Assembly: GCA_900541135.1 (NCBI GenBank)
Contig: UQIG01000036.1
Coordinates: 1 to 20,859 of the forward strand
Direction of reading: 5' to 3'
DNA length: 20,859 bases
Source: an uncultured Collinsella sp.
Lineage (GTDB): Bacteria; Actinomycetota; Coriobacteriia; Coriobacteriales; Coriobacteriaceae
Each line of letters opens with the position of its first letter. Position 1 is the first letter of the stretch. The notes under the pieces were generated by a model, which worked only from the letters and a program-made list of their open reading frames with translations, was not told where the DNA came from and did not search any database. The position numbers were made by a program, and so were the translations under genes. Shown in pieces: positions 14,570 through 20,859 of this stretch.

Positions 14570-15481
14570 ATGTCCAATCATCAGCACACGCTTATCATCG
14601 ACGGCACCTCGGGCATCAGCGGCGACATGACTGTCGCGGCCCTGCTCGACCTGGGCGCCAGCGAGGAGCACCTGCGCGAACAGCTCGCTACGCTGCCGGT
14701 CGACGGCTTTACGATCGCCGTCACGCGTGCAAACAAGCATGGCATCGACGCCTGTGATTTCGACGTCCAGCTTGCAGAGGAGCTCGAGAACCACGACCAC
14801 GATATGGCCTGGCTCTACGGCAACGAAGCAGCTGCCGAGCACACGCACGAGCACGAGCACCACCATCATGAGCACGACGAGCACAGTCACTGCCACGAAC
14901 ATGATCATGAGGCCCACGGCCATGACCACGAGGGCCATCATCACGCCCACCACCATCACCACCGTTCTTTGGCGGACGTCACTGCTATCATCGACGGCTC
15001 GCAGCTAAGCGATGGCGCCAAGCGTCGTGCGCTCGCCATCTTTACCGCGCTCGCCGCCGCCGAGGCAAAGGCCCACGGCAAAACGCCCGAGACCGTCATG
15101 TTCCACGAGGTGGGCGCCGTCGACTCCATCGTTGACATCTGCTCGGTCGCCATCTGCCTCGATGACCTGGGTATTGAGGACATCGTTGTCGAGTCGCTTT
15201 CCGAGGGCCACGGCACCATCCGCTGCGCCCACGGCCTCATGCCCATTCCCGTCCCCGCCGTTGTCAACCTATGCCAGGCGGGCAATATCGCCCTCACGCC
15301 CGTACCGGTCGCCGGCGAGCTCGTGACGCCCACGGGCGCCGCCATCGTCGCCGCGCTGCGCACGTCCGAGCACCTGCCGGCACGCTACCGCATCGAAGCC
15401 GTCGGCTACGGCGCCGGCAAGCGTCCCTACGAGGGTTGCTCCGGCACGCTCCGTTGCCTGCTTGTTCAAGTGGATGCATAA
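14570..15481 (+). CDS. larC: Nickel insertion protein LarC, LarC1 part only, with His-rich insertion
   Basis: A 303-residue protein matching the N-terminal part of LarC, the CTP-dependent cyclometallase that puts nickel into the LarA cofactor. Family blocks: DGTSGISGDMTVAALLDLG at 11-29, FHEVGAVDSIVDI, EGHGTIRCAHGLMPIPVPAV, GELVTPTGAAI and the closing VGYGAGKRPYEG. Residues 75-131 carry 26 histidines, a likely nickel store. The usual LarC is about 400-420 residues. This frame stops just where the CTP-binding LarC2 part would begin, and no frame on either side of the stop reads LarC2. In L. plantarum, LarC1 and LarC2 are joined by programmed frameshifting; that is not possible here because tetR starts 2 bp later. 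ATG 14570 follows AAGGAG. LarC2 may be encoded elsewhere or lost. Confidence 0.92.
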   Translation: MSNHQHTLIIDGTSGISGDMTVAALLDLGASEEHLREQLATLPVDGFTIAVTRANKHGIDACDFDVQLAEELENHDHDMAWLYGNEAAAEHTHEHEHHHHEHDEHSHCHEHDHEAHGHDHEGHHHAHHHHHRSLADVTAIIDGSQLSDGAKRRALAIFTALAAAEAKAHGKTPETVMFHEVGAVDSIVDICSVAICLDDLGIEDIVVESLSEGHGTIRCAHGLMPIPVPAVVNLCQAGNIALTPVPVAGELVTPTGAAIVAALRTSEHLPARYRIEAVGYGAGKRPYEGCSGTLRCLLVQVDA

Positions 15482-15483
15482 CC

Positions 15484-16023
15484 ATGGATGCCCGCAAAGA
15501 AAAAAGCCGCGCTGCCATCGTTGCGGCGTTCTCCGAGCTGCTACGCGAAGTGGACTACGGCAAGATCACTGTCGGCGACATCATCGCTCGCGCCCACGTA
15601 GGCCGCGCGACATTCTACGGCCTCTTTAAGAGCAAAGACGACCTACTGTCCGAGCTCGTGAGCGACATCTGCACCCACGCCCTCGACGACGATGGTACGC
15701 CGCTCGACGACCCACTCGTGCAAGTCGAGCATATCCTCAACAACCTCTGGGAGCGCCGTCAGGGCGTACGAGCCCTCGTAGCCGGTGCCGGCTCACGCGT
15801 CTTCGCCGACTGCTTACGCAAGACCATCATGTCACGAGCAGCCGAAACCGTCCCTACCGACCCAAACGGCCCCTCCGCCACCATGGACCGAAGCTTCCTA
15901 CTACACCACATAGCCTCAAGCTTCGTAGCCACCGTCCAATGGTGGGCCTGGCACAACTTCCAAGCAAACAAAGCCGACGTAGCCAAAGACTACCTCTCAG
16001 CCATAAAACCCCTCTTCAACTAA
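15484..16023 (+). CDS. TetR/AcrR-family transcriptional regulator
   Basis: A 179-residue regulator of usual TetR length. The N-terminal DNA-binding domain is clear: KEKSRAAIVAAFSELLREVDYGKITVGDIIARAHVGRATFYGLFKSKDDLL (about 5-55), with the helix-turn-helix at about 28-48. The C-terminal ligand domain is divergent (WERRQGVRALV, then FVATVQWWAWHNFQ near the end), so no ligand can be named. The ATG is 2 bp after the larC stop and has no strong ribosome site, which suggests translation coupled to larC. As the last gene of larB-larC-tetR it is the best candidate for control of the lar cluster, possibly through the palindrome at 13685-13702. Its last third uses more A-ending codons than the first. 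Control of lar is inferred from position only. Confidence 0.88.
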   Translation: MDARKEKSRAAIVAAFSELLREVDYGKITVGDIIARAHVGRATFYGLFKSKDDLLSELVSDICTHALDDDGTPLDDPLVQVEHILNNLWERRQGVRALVAGAGSRVFADCLRKTIMSRAAETVPTDPNGPSATMDRSFLLHHIASSFVATVQWWAWHNFQANKADVAKDYLSAIKPLFN

Positions 16024-16036
16024 GTAACTATCCCTT

Positions 16037-16150
16037 CCCAAAGTGGGAGCCCCATCCCAAAGCGCGAATCCCATTCCAAAGTTCCGCTCCGACTCAAGAC
16101 GCCACGCATCCCAAAGTGCCACTCGCACCTCAAAGCGCCTAACAACAAAG
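16037..16150. repeat. Degenerate 19-bp tandem repeat after tetR
   Basis: The core CCCAAAGYG or a variant recurs at 16037, 16056, 16075 (TCCAAAG), 16094 (TCAAGAC, decayed), 16110, 16129 (CTCAAAG) and about 16144. Most steps are exactly 19 bp. The segment is between the tetR stop and the hairpin element at 16217. It has no coding sense on the plus strand. On the minus strand short frames read repeated GALWD/GMGF peptides, but without a ribosome site. Repeat period and decay suggest an old tandem expansion. Function unknown. Confidence 0.6.
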
Positions 16151-16216
16151 TGCCCACCACATCCAAATTCAGATATATATGTTGGTTGCTTGTTCGAACG
16201 CAACTGGATTCCCGCA

Positions 16217-16343
16217 GGGTCCGGCATAGGTTAACTTTCCGCCGCACTCCGCAGGACGCAAGAAGCTCCCGCCGCACGAAGTGCGCAGCGGGAGCTTCTT
16301 GCATGTCCGAGGACGCGGCGGAAAGTTAACCTATGCCGGACCC
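16217..16343. repeat. 127-nt hairpin element, copy 1 (between tetR and larD)
   Basis: Outer arms of 29 bp (16217-16245 and 16315-16343) are perfectly complementary. Inside, GCAAGAAGCTCCCGC at 16258-16272 pairs perfectly with 16288-16302, and the loop holds a GCAC-GAA-GTGC mini-hairpin. Short GGAC/GTCC pairing bridges the two stems. It lies 24 bp beyond the larD stop codon and in the gap between convergent genes, so a two-way terminator or 3'-end stabiliser is plausible, though no U run follows. A second copy with the same geometry is at 19270-19396. Confidence 0.9.
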
Positions 16344-16367
16344 GGGCGTTATATCAATTGTCTTGGA

Positions 16368-17099
16368 CTAGAACATGCCCAAGAAACCATGCACAAACAG
16401 CGCAGCCAGAGCGGCACCGACAAACGGCGCGATGCCAGGAACAAGCAGGCCGTACTTCCAGTTGTTGTCAGCCTTGTTCTTGATCGGCAGCACCTGATAG
16501 GCCATGCGAGGACCAAGGTCACGAGCCTGGTTCATGGCGAAGCCGGTGATACCGCCCATGCCCATGCCAACAGCCCAAACGATCAGACCGACGCAGATGG
16601 CGAGCATCAGGACGTTCTCGCCAGCACGGTTAGCAGCAGCAAGGATGGCGCTGATGAACACAAAAGTGCAGATAGCCTCGCAGAAGAAGTTGCGGGCATA
16701 GTTCGTACCCTCGGTGGTGGGGTTGGTCGAGAAGATATTGCGCTGGGCAATGGGATCGACGACACCATCGGAAGCCTTGAACTCATCGGCATACATAAGC
16801 CACGCGATCACGGCACCCGCAAAGCCGCCGAGCATATCGGCAATCATGAAGGGGATGCAGCTGCTCCACGGCACCAGGCCGACGATGCACTGGGCAAGCA
16901 CCATGGCGGGGTTCATGCACACGGCGCCGCCAAAGATAAACAGAGCAACCGAGATGCCAAAAGACCAAGTGGTGATGGCAAACATATGACCAGAGCCCTG
17001 ATACTTGGTGCCCTTGAGCACGGTATCGCAGTGCACGCCCACGCCAAAGATGATCATGAGGGCCGTTGCGCCGAATTCGCAGAGGAGTTTGGTAAGCAT
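16368..17099 (-). CDS. larD: MIP-family channel, probable lactate channel LarD
   Basis: A 243-residue aquaglyceroporin with six membrane helices. The first pore motif is NPA at 63-65 (CMNPAMV). The second is NQA at 190-192 followed by R193 (FAMNQARDLGPR), so the proline of the usual NPA is replaced; close relatives of LarD also vary here. N- and C-terminal blocks EFGATALMIIFGVGVHCDTVLKGTKYQGSGHMFAITTW and VPGIAPFVGAALAALFVHGFLG fit the LarD/GlpF group. In L. plantarum LarD lets lactic acid cross the membrane, and the gene sits 49 bp downstream of larA here, which supports the same role. A glycerol facilitator is the alternative. ATG 17099 follows a modest AAGG ribosome site, so translation may be weak or partly coupled to larA. 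The 127-nt hairpin element follows the stop. Confidence 0.85.
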   Translation of the reverse strand: MLTKLLCEFGATALMIIFGVGVHCDTVLKGTKYQGSGHMFAITTWSFGISVALFIFGGAVCMNPAMVLAQCIVGLVPWSSCIPFMIADMLGGFAGAVIAWLMYADEFKASDGVVDPIAQRNIFSTNPTTEGTNYARNFFCEAICTFVFISAILAAANRAGENVLMLAICVGLIVWAVGMGMGGITGFAMNQARDLGPRMAYQVLPIKNKADNNWKYGLLVPGIAPFVGAALAALFVHGFLGMF

Positions 17100-17148
17100 A
17101 AAACCTTATCTTTCTTGTCGGTTATAAACGATTCGTTTAGGCCGCGTA

Positions 17149-18426
17149 CTAGTGCTGAGCGACGACAACGCCCAGGCCATCGGGAATGACGGCCACCTTG
17201 GCATCGGCACCCTTCATCTCAAAGGCGAGCTTGAGCGCCTCATCGAGGGTGTTAACCGGCGTCATGTGCATATCCTTGATCATCTGGTGATCGCACAGGT
17301 CGGTAACCATGATCACAGGGTGATGCGCCAGGATGCGGGCAAAGATCTGGCTCGTCCACTGGTCGGGCAGGGTCTCGTCCTTAGGACGGTCGATGCAGGC
17401 GCGCTCAAACTCTGCCGGATCATTGTCGGCGATGTTGTGATAGAAGCCCTCGCCACCGTGACCGTCGGCACAACCGGCGACATCGATGATCACGCCGCCC
17501 TCGGGAAGTGTGGCCTCTGCAGAGCACATGCCCTTCACGGCCTGATAGATGTTCTGGTCGAGCGGGTAGCCGCCGTTGGTGGTAATGGCAATCTCGCACT
17601 CGACGGGCTCAACGCCGGCAAGGCTCTTCACGAACTCGCAGCCAGCCTCGTGCGCCTTGTGGATGTCGCCGGCAAAGGAGCCGATGACCTCGTGCTTGCC
17701 GTTGAGCACCACGTTGAGCACAAAGGCAAGGTGAGCCATCTCGGCAGCGGCAAACATGTCCTCGCTCACGTGGTTGTGGCACAGGTTGCCGGCACGCGAG
17801 TGGGAATCATTCACAAACTGACCGTTGTGGTTGTACATGATGGTCTTGTAGCTGGCGATACCAGGCAGAACGGACTTGCGGCTACCAGAGAAACCGGCAA
17901 AGAAGTGCGGCTCAATAAAGCCCTCGGCAAGCAGCAGATCGCAATCGGCAGCAATCTTGTTGATGATGCACTCGCCGCCAGAAGGCAGGGTGCCGATCTT
18001 TTTCATCATGCTGTCATCGGTCGCGACGTGCATAACGATTTCCTCGTTGGCAACGATCTCCTCGCCGTACTTGTTGACGAGCTCCTCGTGCGTCGAAGGA
18101 CGATGCATACCCGTAGCAACCAAAATACGCACGCGAGCCTCGGGCGCAGCGGAATGGATGTGATGCAGCAGAATAGGCATCGTCACACGCGAGGGAACGG
18201 GGCGCGTATGATCGGAGCTAATGATGACAATATCCTTCTTGCCAGCACAAAGCTCCTCGAGCGAAGGCGAGCCATAAGGGTTGGCAAGTGACTCCTCTAC
18301 CAGCTCTTCCTGTGATTCCGTGGTCTTAAACTCGTTTTGATGACCTTCCATCACACCCGCGAAGTTCTTATCCTCGAGCTCCAGATGCAACGTCTTGTGG
18401 TCAAACGGCAGTTCACATTCAAACAA
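17149..18426 (-). CDS. larA: Lactate racemase LarA
   Basis: A nickel enzyme that interconverts D- and L-lactate through a tethered pyridinium-thioamide nickel pincer cofactor. Start set at TTG 18426: it is preceded by AAGGAAGAGGG, gives 425 residues (L. plantarum LarA has 424), and makes residue numbers match. With it, D72 and R75 fall in SSDHTRP, H108 in ATGMHRP, H174 in IEPHFF, K184 (cofactor tether) in SGSRKSVLPG and H200 (nickel ligand) in YNHNGQ. All these are present, so the enzyme should be active if the cofactor is made. The frame stays open upstream to 18663, including ATG 18459, but that part has no homology or ribosome site. The family also contains racemases for other 2-hydroxyacids; larB, larC and larD nearby favour lactate. 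First gene of larA-larD; cytosolic. Confidence 0.95.
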   Translation of the reverse strand: MFECELPFDHKTLHLELEDKNFAGVMEGHQNEFKTTESQEELVEESLANPYGSPSLEELCAGKKDIVIISSDHTRPVPSRVTMPILLHHIHSAAPEARVRILVATGMHRPSTHEELVNKYGEEIVANEEIVMHVATDDSMMKKIGTLPSGGECIINKIAADCDLLLAEGFIEPHFFAGFSGSRKSVLPGIASYKTIMYNHNGQFVNDSHSRAGNLCHNHVSEDMFAAAEMAHLAFVLNVVLNGKHEVIGSFAGDIHKAHEAGCEFVKSLAGVEPVECEIAITTNGGYPLDQNIYQAVKGMCSAEATLPEGGVIIDVAGCADGHGGEGFYHNIADNDPAEFERACIDRPKDETLPDQWTSQIFARILAHHPVIMVTDLCDHQMIKDMHMTPVNTLDEALKLAFEMKGADAKVAVIPDGLGVVVAQH

Positions 18427-18546
18427 TGACGAGCGCCCTCTTCCTTTCAACTGACACATTAGATAAACCGTTGGAAGGATACGCCGCTCACCGAAAAACA
18501 CCACCGTCCACCGACTCATTAACACAACGTTCATATTTGACCCACA

Positions 18547-18580
18547 ACAAAACAGCCGCGACCCCAAACGGGACCGCGGC
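18547..18580 (-). terminator. Terminator-like hairpin in the larA leader
   Basis: On the minus strand an 11-bp stem (arms 18570-18580 and 18555-18565, two G-U pairs) with a 4-nt loop is followed by UGUUUUGUUG. It lies about 130 bp upstream of the larA start, with no gene on the same strand behind it that I can support. It may end a short transcript or act as an attenuator of larA. An inverted repeat CCTGTC/GACAGG (18583-18606) abuts it. Confidence 0.55.
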
Positions 18581-19006
18581 CGCCTGTCAAAGACACTACA
18601 GACAGGATGACTTACGCAGCGCCGAGGCAAACATCTACCCCGAGACGTACGCACGTAAGCCATTTTGCATAAATGCGTTAATTAATTCCATAAAATGGCG
18701 CATGGATTTCTAGCCGTAACAGGGTAGTGCCCTCCGGAGCGTGCATTTTTGCGAGTATTCAGCATCGCGAGATAAGATTTTGGTGTCAAAAGTCTTTCAA
18801 AAAGTAGATAGTCCTCATGACTCGACCCATCTGAATAGCATGCGGCGAGAAACCAGCCATATATGAATATCACCAAAGCCCAATCGTCGTGCAAAAGCAT
18901 CAACAGGGGCCGCAAACGTCACCCATAGCCTTATGCACCAATCTTTGGCTGCTGAAAACTCCTTTTTTTGCACGTCGCCCCAAGCACCACCCTCACCCAG
19001 CGGCTG
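18581..19006. other. Gene-poor AT-richer spacer upstream of larA
   Basis: I see no gene here that I can support. One minus-strand frame (18682-18915, 77 codons) has no ribosome site or recognisable domain. An 8-bp dyad GCCATTTT/AAAATGGC with a long AATTAATT-containing loop lies at about 18660-18703 and could be part of the larA promoter or an operator. Base composition is lower in G+C than the flanking genes, which fits an insertion or decayed sequence. Confidence 0.4.
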
Positions 19007-19091
19007 ATCCGCCGAAGACCGGACATCGCAGGGCCCGCCATTAGTTTACTTTTAGGCACACTCCGCAGGACGCAAGAAGCCCTCGCCGCAC
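19007..19091 (+). repeat. 85-bp direct repeat, copy 1: solo left half of the 127-nt hairpin element
   Basis: This stretch is repeated at 19246-19330, 239 bp away, with a single base difference (T for C in the TTTAC stretch). It contains the left outer arm and left inner stem of the hairpin element, but the matching right half is missing; instead there is decayed sequence with CGAGGACGAAGGGACCCG near 19146-19163. It therefore looks like a broken element. The left arm of this copy matches the right arm of the downstream element better than that element's own left arm. Confidence 0.85.
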
Positions 19092-19245
19092 TCCGCATTG
19101 GACGCGAAGCGCACTTTAATCCCTTCAGCCCCAATCCCTGAAGACCGAGGACGAAGGGACCCGACGGGTTTCCCTCTGAATGCATTCCGCAGCACGAAGC
19201 CCCTTCCAAACGCGCGAAGCGCGCCATTAATTCCCCCAGCCAGTA

Positions 19246-19330
19246 ATCCGCCGAAGACCGGACATCGCAGGGCCCGCCATTAGTTTACCTTTAGGCACAC
19301 TCCGCAGGACGCAAGAAGCCCTCGCCGCAC
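19246..19330 (+). repeat. 85-bp direct repeat, copy 2
   Basis: Nearly identical to 19007-19091. It overlaps the left half of the intact hairpin element at 19270-19396 and extends 24 bp upstream of it (ATCCGCCGAAGACCGGACAT at its left edge), so the duplicated unit was larger than the hairpin alone. Confidence 0.85.
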
Positions 19331-19396
19331 GAAGTGCGCAGCGAGGGCTTCTTGCATGTCCGAGGACGTGCCTAAAAGTAAACTAATGGCGGACCC
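19270..19396. repeat. 127-nt hairpin element, copy 2 (after ppc)
   Basis: Outer 29-nt arms (19270-19298 and 19368-19396) pair at 27 Watson-Crick positions, with the two others G-U or A-C depending on strand. The 69-nt centre matches that of the copy at 16217-16343 except at four bases, which form two compensated pairs in the inner stem. Arm length, arm spacing (98 bp) and total length equal those of copy 1. It lies 21 bp beyond the ppc stop codon. Confidence 0.9.
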
Positions 19397-19417
19397 GGAC
19401 GACTACAGGGCTATCGA

Positions 19418-20859
19418 TTACCCCGTGTTCTGCAGTCCTGCCGAGACGCCGGTCACAGTCGAAAGAATCAGGCTCATGTACTCGGCCTTCTTCTCCTCGG
19501 CCATCTCGTCCTGGTTCATACGCACCTCGCGAAGGGCACGGACCTGGGCGATGGACAGAGCGTCGACGTAGGGGTTACGCACGCGAACGGCGCAACCGAG
19601 CACGCGGCGGCGCTGCAGTGGCCACTCGTCACCGACGATGGCAAGGACCCACTTACGCGTGAGCTGCATCTCGGTAAAGACCTTCTCGGACAGATCCTGG
19701 CGATCGCCCAGGTGCAGATACATCTTGGCGATGCGCTGGTCGGTCTTGGCGATCGACATCTCGATGTTGTCGATGAACGTGCGGAAGAACGGCCACTCCT
19801 GGTAGGCAGCCTTGAGCTGGTCAAGATCGCCAAGCTGCTCGCAGGCGGTGCCCAGACCGTACCAAGCGGCCAGGTTAATGCGCGCCTGGCTCCAGCTGAA
19901 GATCCACGGGATGGTACGCAGGTCGTCGAGCGACTTGGCACCCAAGCCGCGCTTGGCAGGACGCGAGCCGATCGGCAGCAGACCGACCTCGGTCAGCGGC
20001 GTCACGGTCGAGAACCACGGTGTAAAGTCCTCGGTGTTCAGCAGGTCCAGATAGCGCTCGTGGCTTGCGGCGTTGAGCTTCTCGGCCATATCCCAGAACT
20101 TCTGAGTGGTCTCGGTGTTAGTCTTCTCGACACTCGGGGCCGACTGCAAAAGCGTTGCAGCAGCAACGGACTCAACATGGCGCTGAGCCAGCGTGCGGTT
20201 GCCGTAACGGGCAAAGATGACCTCGCCCTGCTCGGTGAGCTTAAAGAAGCAGTTGACCGAACCCTTGGGCTGCGCCAGCACGGCCTTGTTGGCCGGGCCG
20301 CCGCCACGGCCCACGGCACCGCCGCGACCGTGCATGAGCACCAGGTCGATATCGTTCTTCTCTGCCCACTTGGCAATGCGCTCCTGCGCGGAATGCAGCG
20401 CGAGCATGGCCGTGGTAGGACCGGCGTCCTTGGAGGAGTCGGAATAGCCCAGCATAACCTCCATGCGGCGGTTGGTCTGGGCAAGGCGCTTTTGCACCAC
20501 GGGCAGCGTAAGCATCTGGTCGAGCACGTCAACGCAGCCCTCGAGGTCCTCGAGCTGCTCGAACAGCGGGATCACGTCGAGCTCGGGAACGTCTTCCTCG
20601 TGTGCGAAGGACAGGTGGGCCAGCTCAAAGACGTCGGCCACATGCTGGGCACTCTTGGTAAACGAGATGATGTAGCGGTGCGCCATCTTCTTGCCGTAGC
20701 GCTTTTGGATGGAACCGATGGCACGGAAGGTGTCGATGACCTCGCGCGTCATGGGCTGCAGGTCACCATGGATACCGTTCTCGTGGATATCCTTGAGGGC
20801 GCGGGCGTGCACCACGGAGTGCTGACGGAACTCCATCTCGACCATGTGGAAGCCGAAGG
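19418..20859 (-). CDS. ppc: Phosphoenolpyruvate carboxylase, C-terminal part (5' end outside window)
   Basis: About 480 C-terminal residues of PEP carboxylase, which adds bicarbonate to phosphoenolpyruvate to form oxaloacetate and refill the C4 pool. The visible part starts in FGFHMVEMEFRQHS. It includes the catalytic GYSDSSKDAG loop, the glycine-rich HGRGGAVGRGGGP segment with its essential arginine, the PWIFSWSQARINLAAWYGLG block, and the invariant C-terminal end QNTG, which closes the active site. The full enzyme is about 880-920 residues, so roughly half is outside. The codon at 20845 is an internal Met, not the start, because the homology continues to the window edge. The second hairpin element follows its stop. 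I see no frameshift. Confidence 0.97.
   Translation of the reverse strand, partial: FGFHMVEMEFRQHSVVHARALKDIHENGIHGDLQPMTREVIDTFRAIGSIQKRYGKKMAHRYIISFTKSAQHVADVFELAHLSFAHEEDVPELDVIPLFEQLEDLEGCVDVLDQMLTLPVVQKRLAQTNRRMEVMLGYSDSSKDAGPTTAMLALHSAQERIAKWAEKNDIDLVLMHGRGGAVGRGGGPANKAVLAQPKGSVNCFFKLTEQGEVIFARYGNRTLAQRHVESVAAATLLQSAPSVEKTNTETTQKFWDMAEKLNAASHERYLDLLNTEDFTPWFSTVTPLTEVGLLPIGSRPAKRGLGAKSLDDLRTIPWIFSWSQARINLAAWYGLGTACEQLGDLDQLKAAYQEWPFFRTFIDNIEMSIAKTDQRIAKMYLHLGDRQDLSEKVFTEMQLTRKWVLAIVGDEWPLQRRRVLGCAVRVRNPYVDALSIAQVRALREVRMNQDEMAEEKKAEYMSLILSTVTGVSAGLQNTG

Noticed and set aside
15271..15483. Longer N-terminus for the TetR protein, or LarC2 in a shifted frame after larC
   Set aside because: The upstream in-frame codons give Arg-rich out-of-frame LarC sequence, neither a TetR extension nor LarC2.
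18682..18915. 77-codon minus-strand open frame upstream of larA
   Set aside because: No ribosome site, no recognised domain and AT-rich surroundings; listed as unassigned spacer instead.

Overview
The window looks like chromosomal DNA from a high-GC Gram-positive gut anaerobe. The gene set (ferrous-iron Feo system, EbgAC-type beta-galactosidase with a LacI repressor, nickel-pincer lactate racemase cluster, PEP carboxylase), the strong G/C bias at third codon positions and the many intergenic hairpin repeats suggest Coriobacteriia, most likely a Collinsella-like species. That assignment is inference; there is no rRNA gene here to confirm it.

Layout. (1) 1-3373, minus strand: a ferrous iron uptake locus, feoA-feoA-feoB, then a small Cys-rich FeoB-associated membrane protein cut by the window edge. 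Two different dyads and a repeated AGTTAACCA motif sit in its control regions. (2) 3417-5656, minus: an HPr-like phosphocarrier with Asp at position 46, a 228-bp element with 34-bp terminal inverted repeats, and an APC-family amino acid permease. (3) 5753-10613: ebgA-ebgC on the minus strand, divergent from a LacI-type repressor gene. Three identical CAACCGGTTG operators and a further half-site lie between them. (4) 10620-13660: a 62-bp tandem hairpin array, aspS (minus) and serB (plus). (5) 13685-18580: a lactate racemase cluster in two convergent arms. larB-larC-tetR run on the plus strand; larA-larD run on the minus strand. LarA keeps all the nickel-pincer residues I can check. LarC ends at the LarC1/LarC2 boundary, and neither a LarC2 domain nor larE is in the window. 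(6) 18581-19417: a gene-poor stretch made largely of broken and intact copies of a 127-nt hairpin element. (7) 19418-20859: the C-terminal part of PEP carboxylase.

How the genes fit together. Lactose or related galactosides are hydrolysed by EbgAC under LacI control. LarA interconverts D- and L-lactate, LarD probably passes lactate across the membrane, LarB and LarC help make and metallate the LarA cofactor, and the TetR-type protein is the best candidate local regulator. PEP carboxylase and HPr touch the PEP branch of central metabolism.

The most unusual content is non-coding. Two 127-nt hairpin elements (16217-16343 and 19270-19396) differ at about ten paired positions, yet each copy stays self-complementary. 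There is also a 62-bp tandem array of hairpins after the LacI gene, a MITE-like 228-bp element, and a 19-bp degenerate repeat after tetR. I found no rRNA, tRNA, CRISPR array or intact transposase gene.
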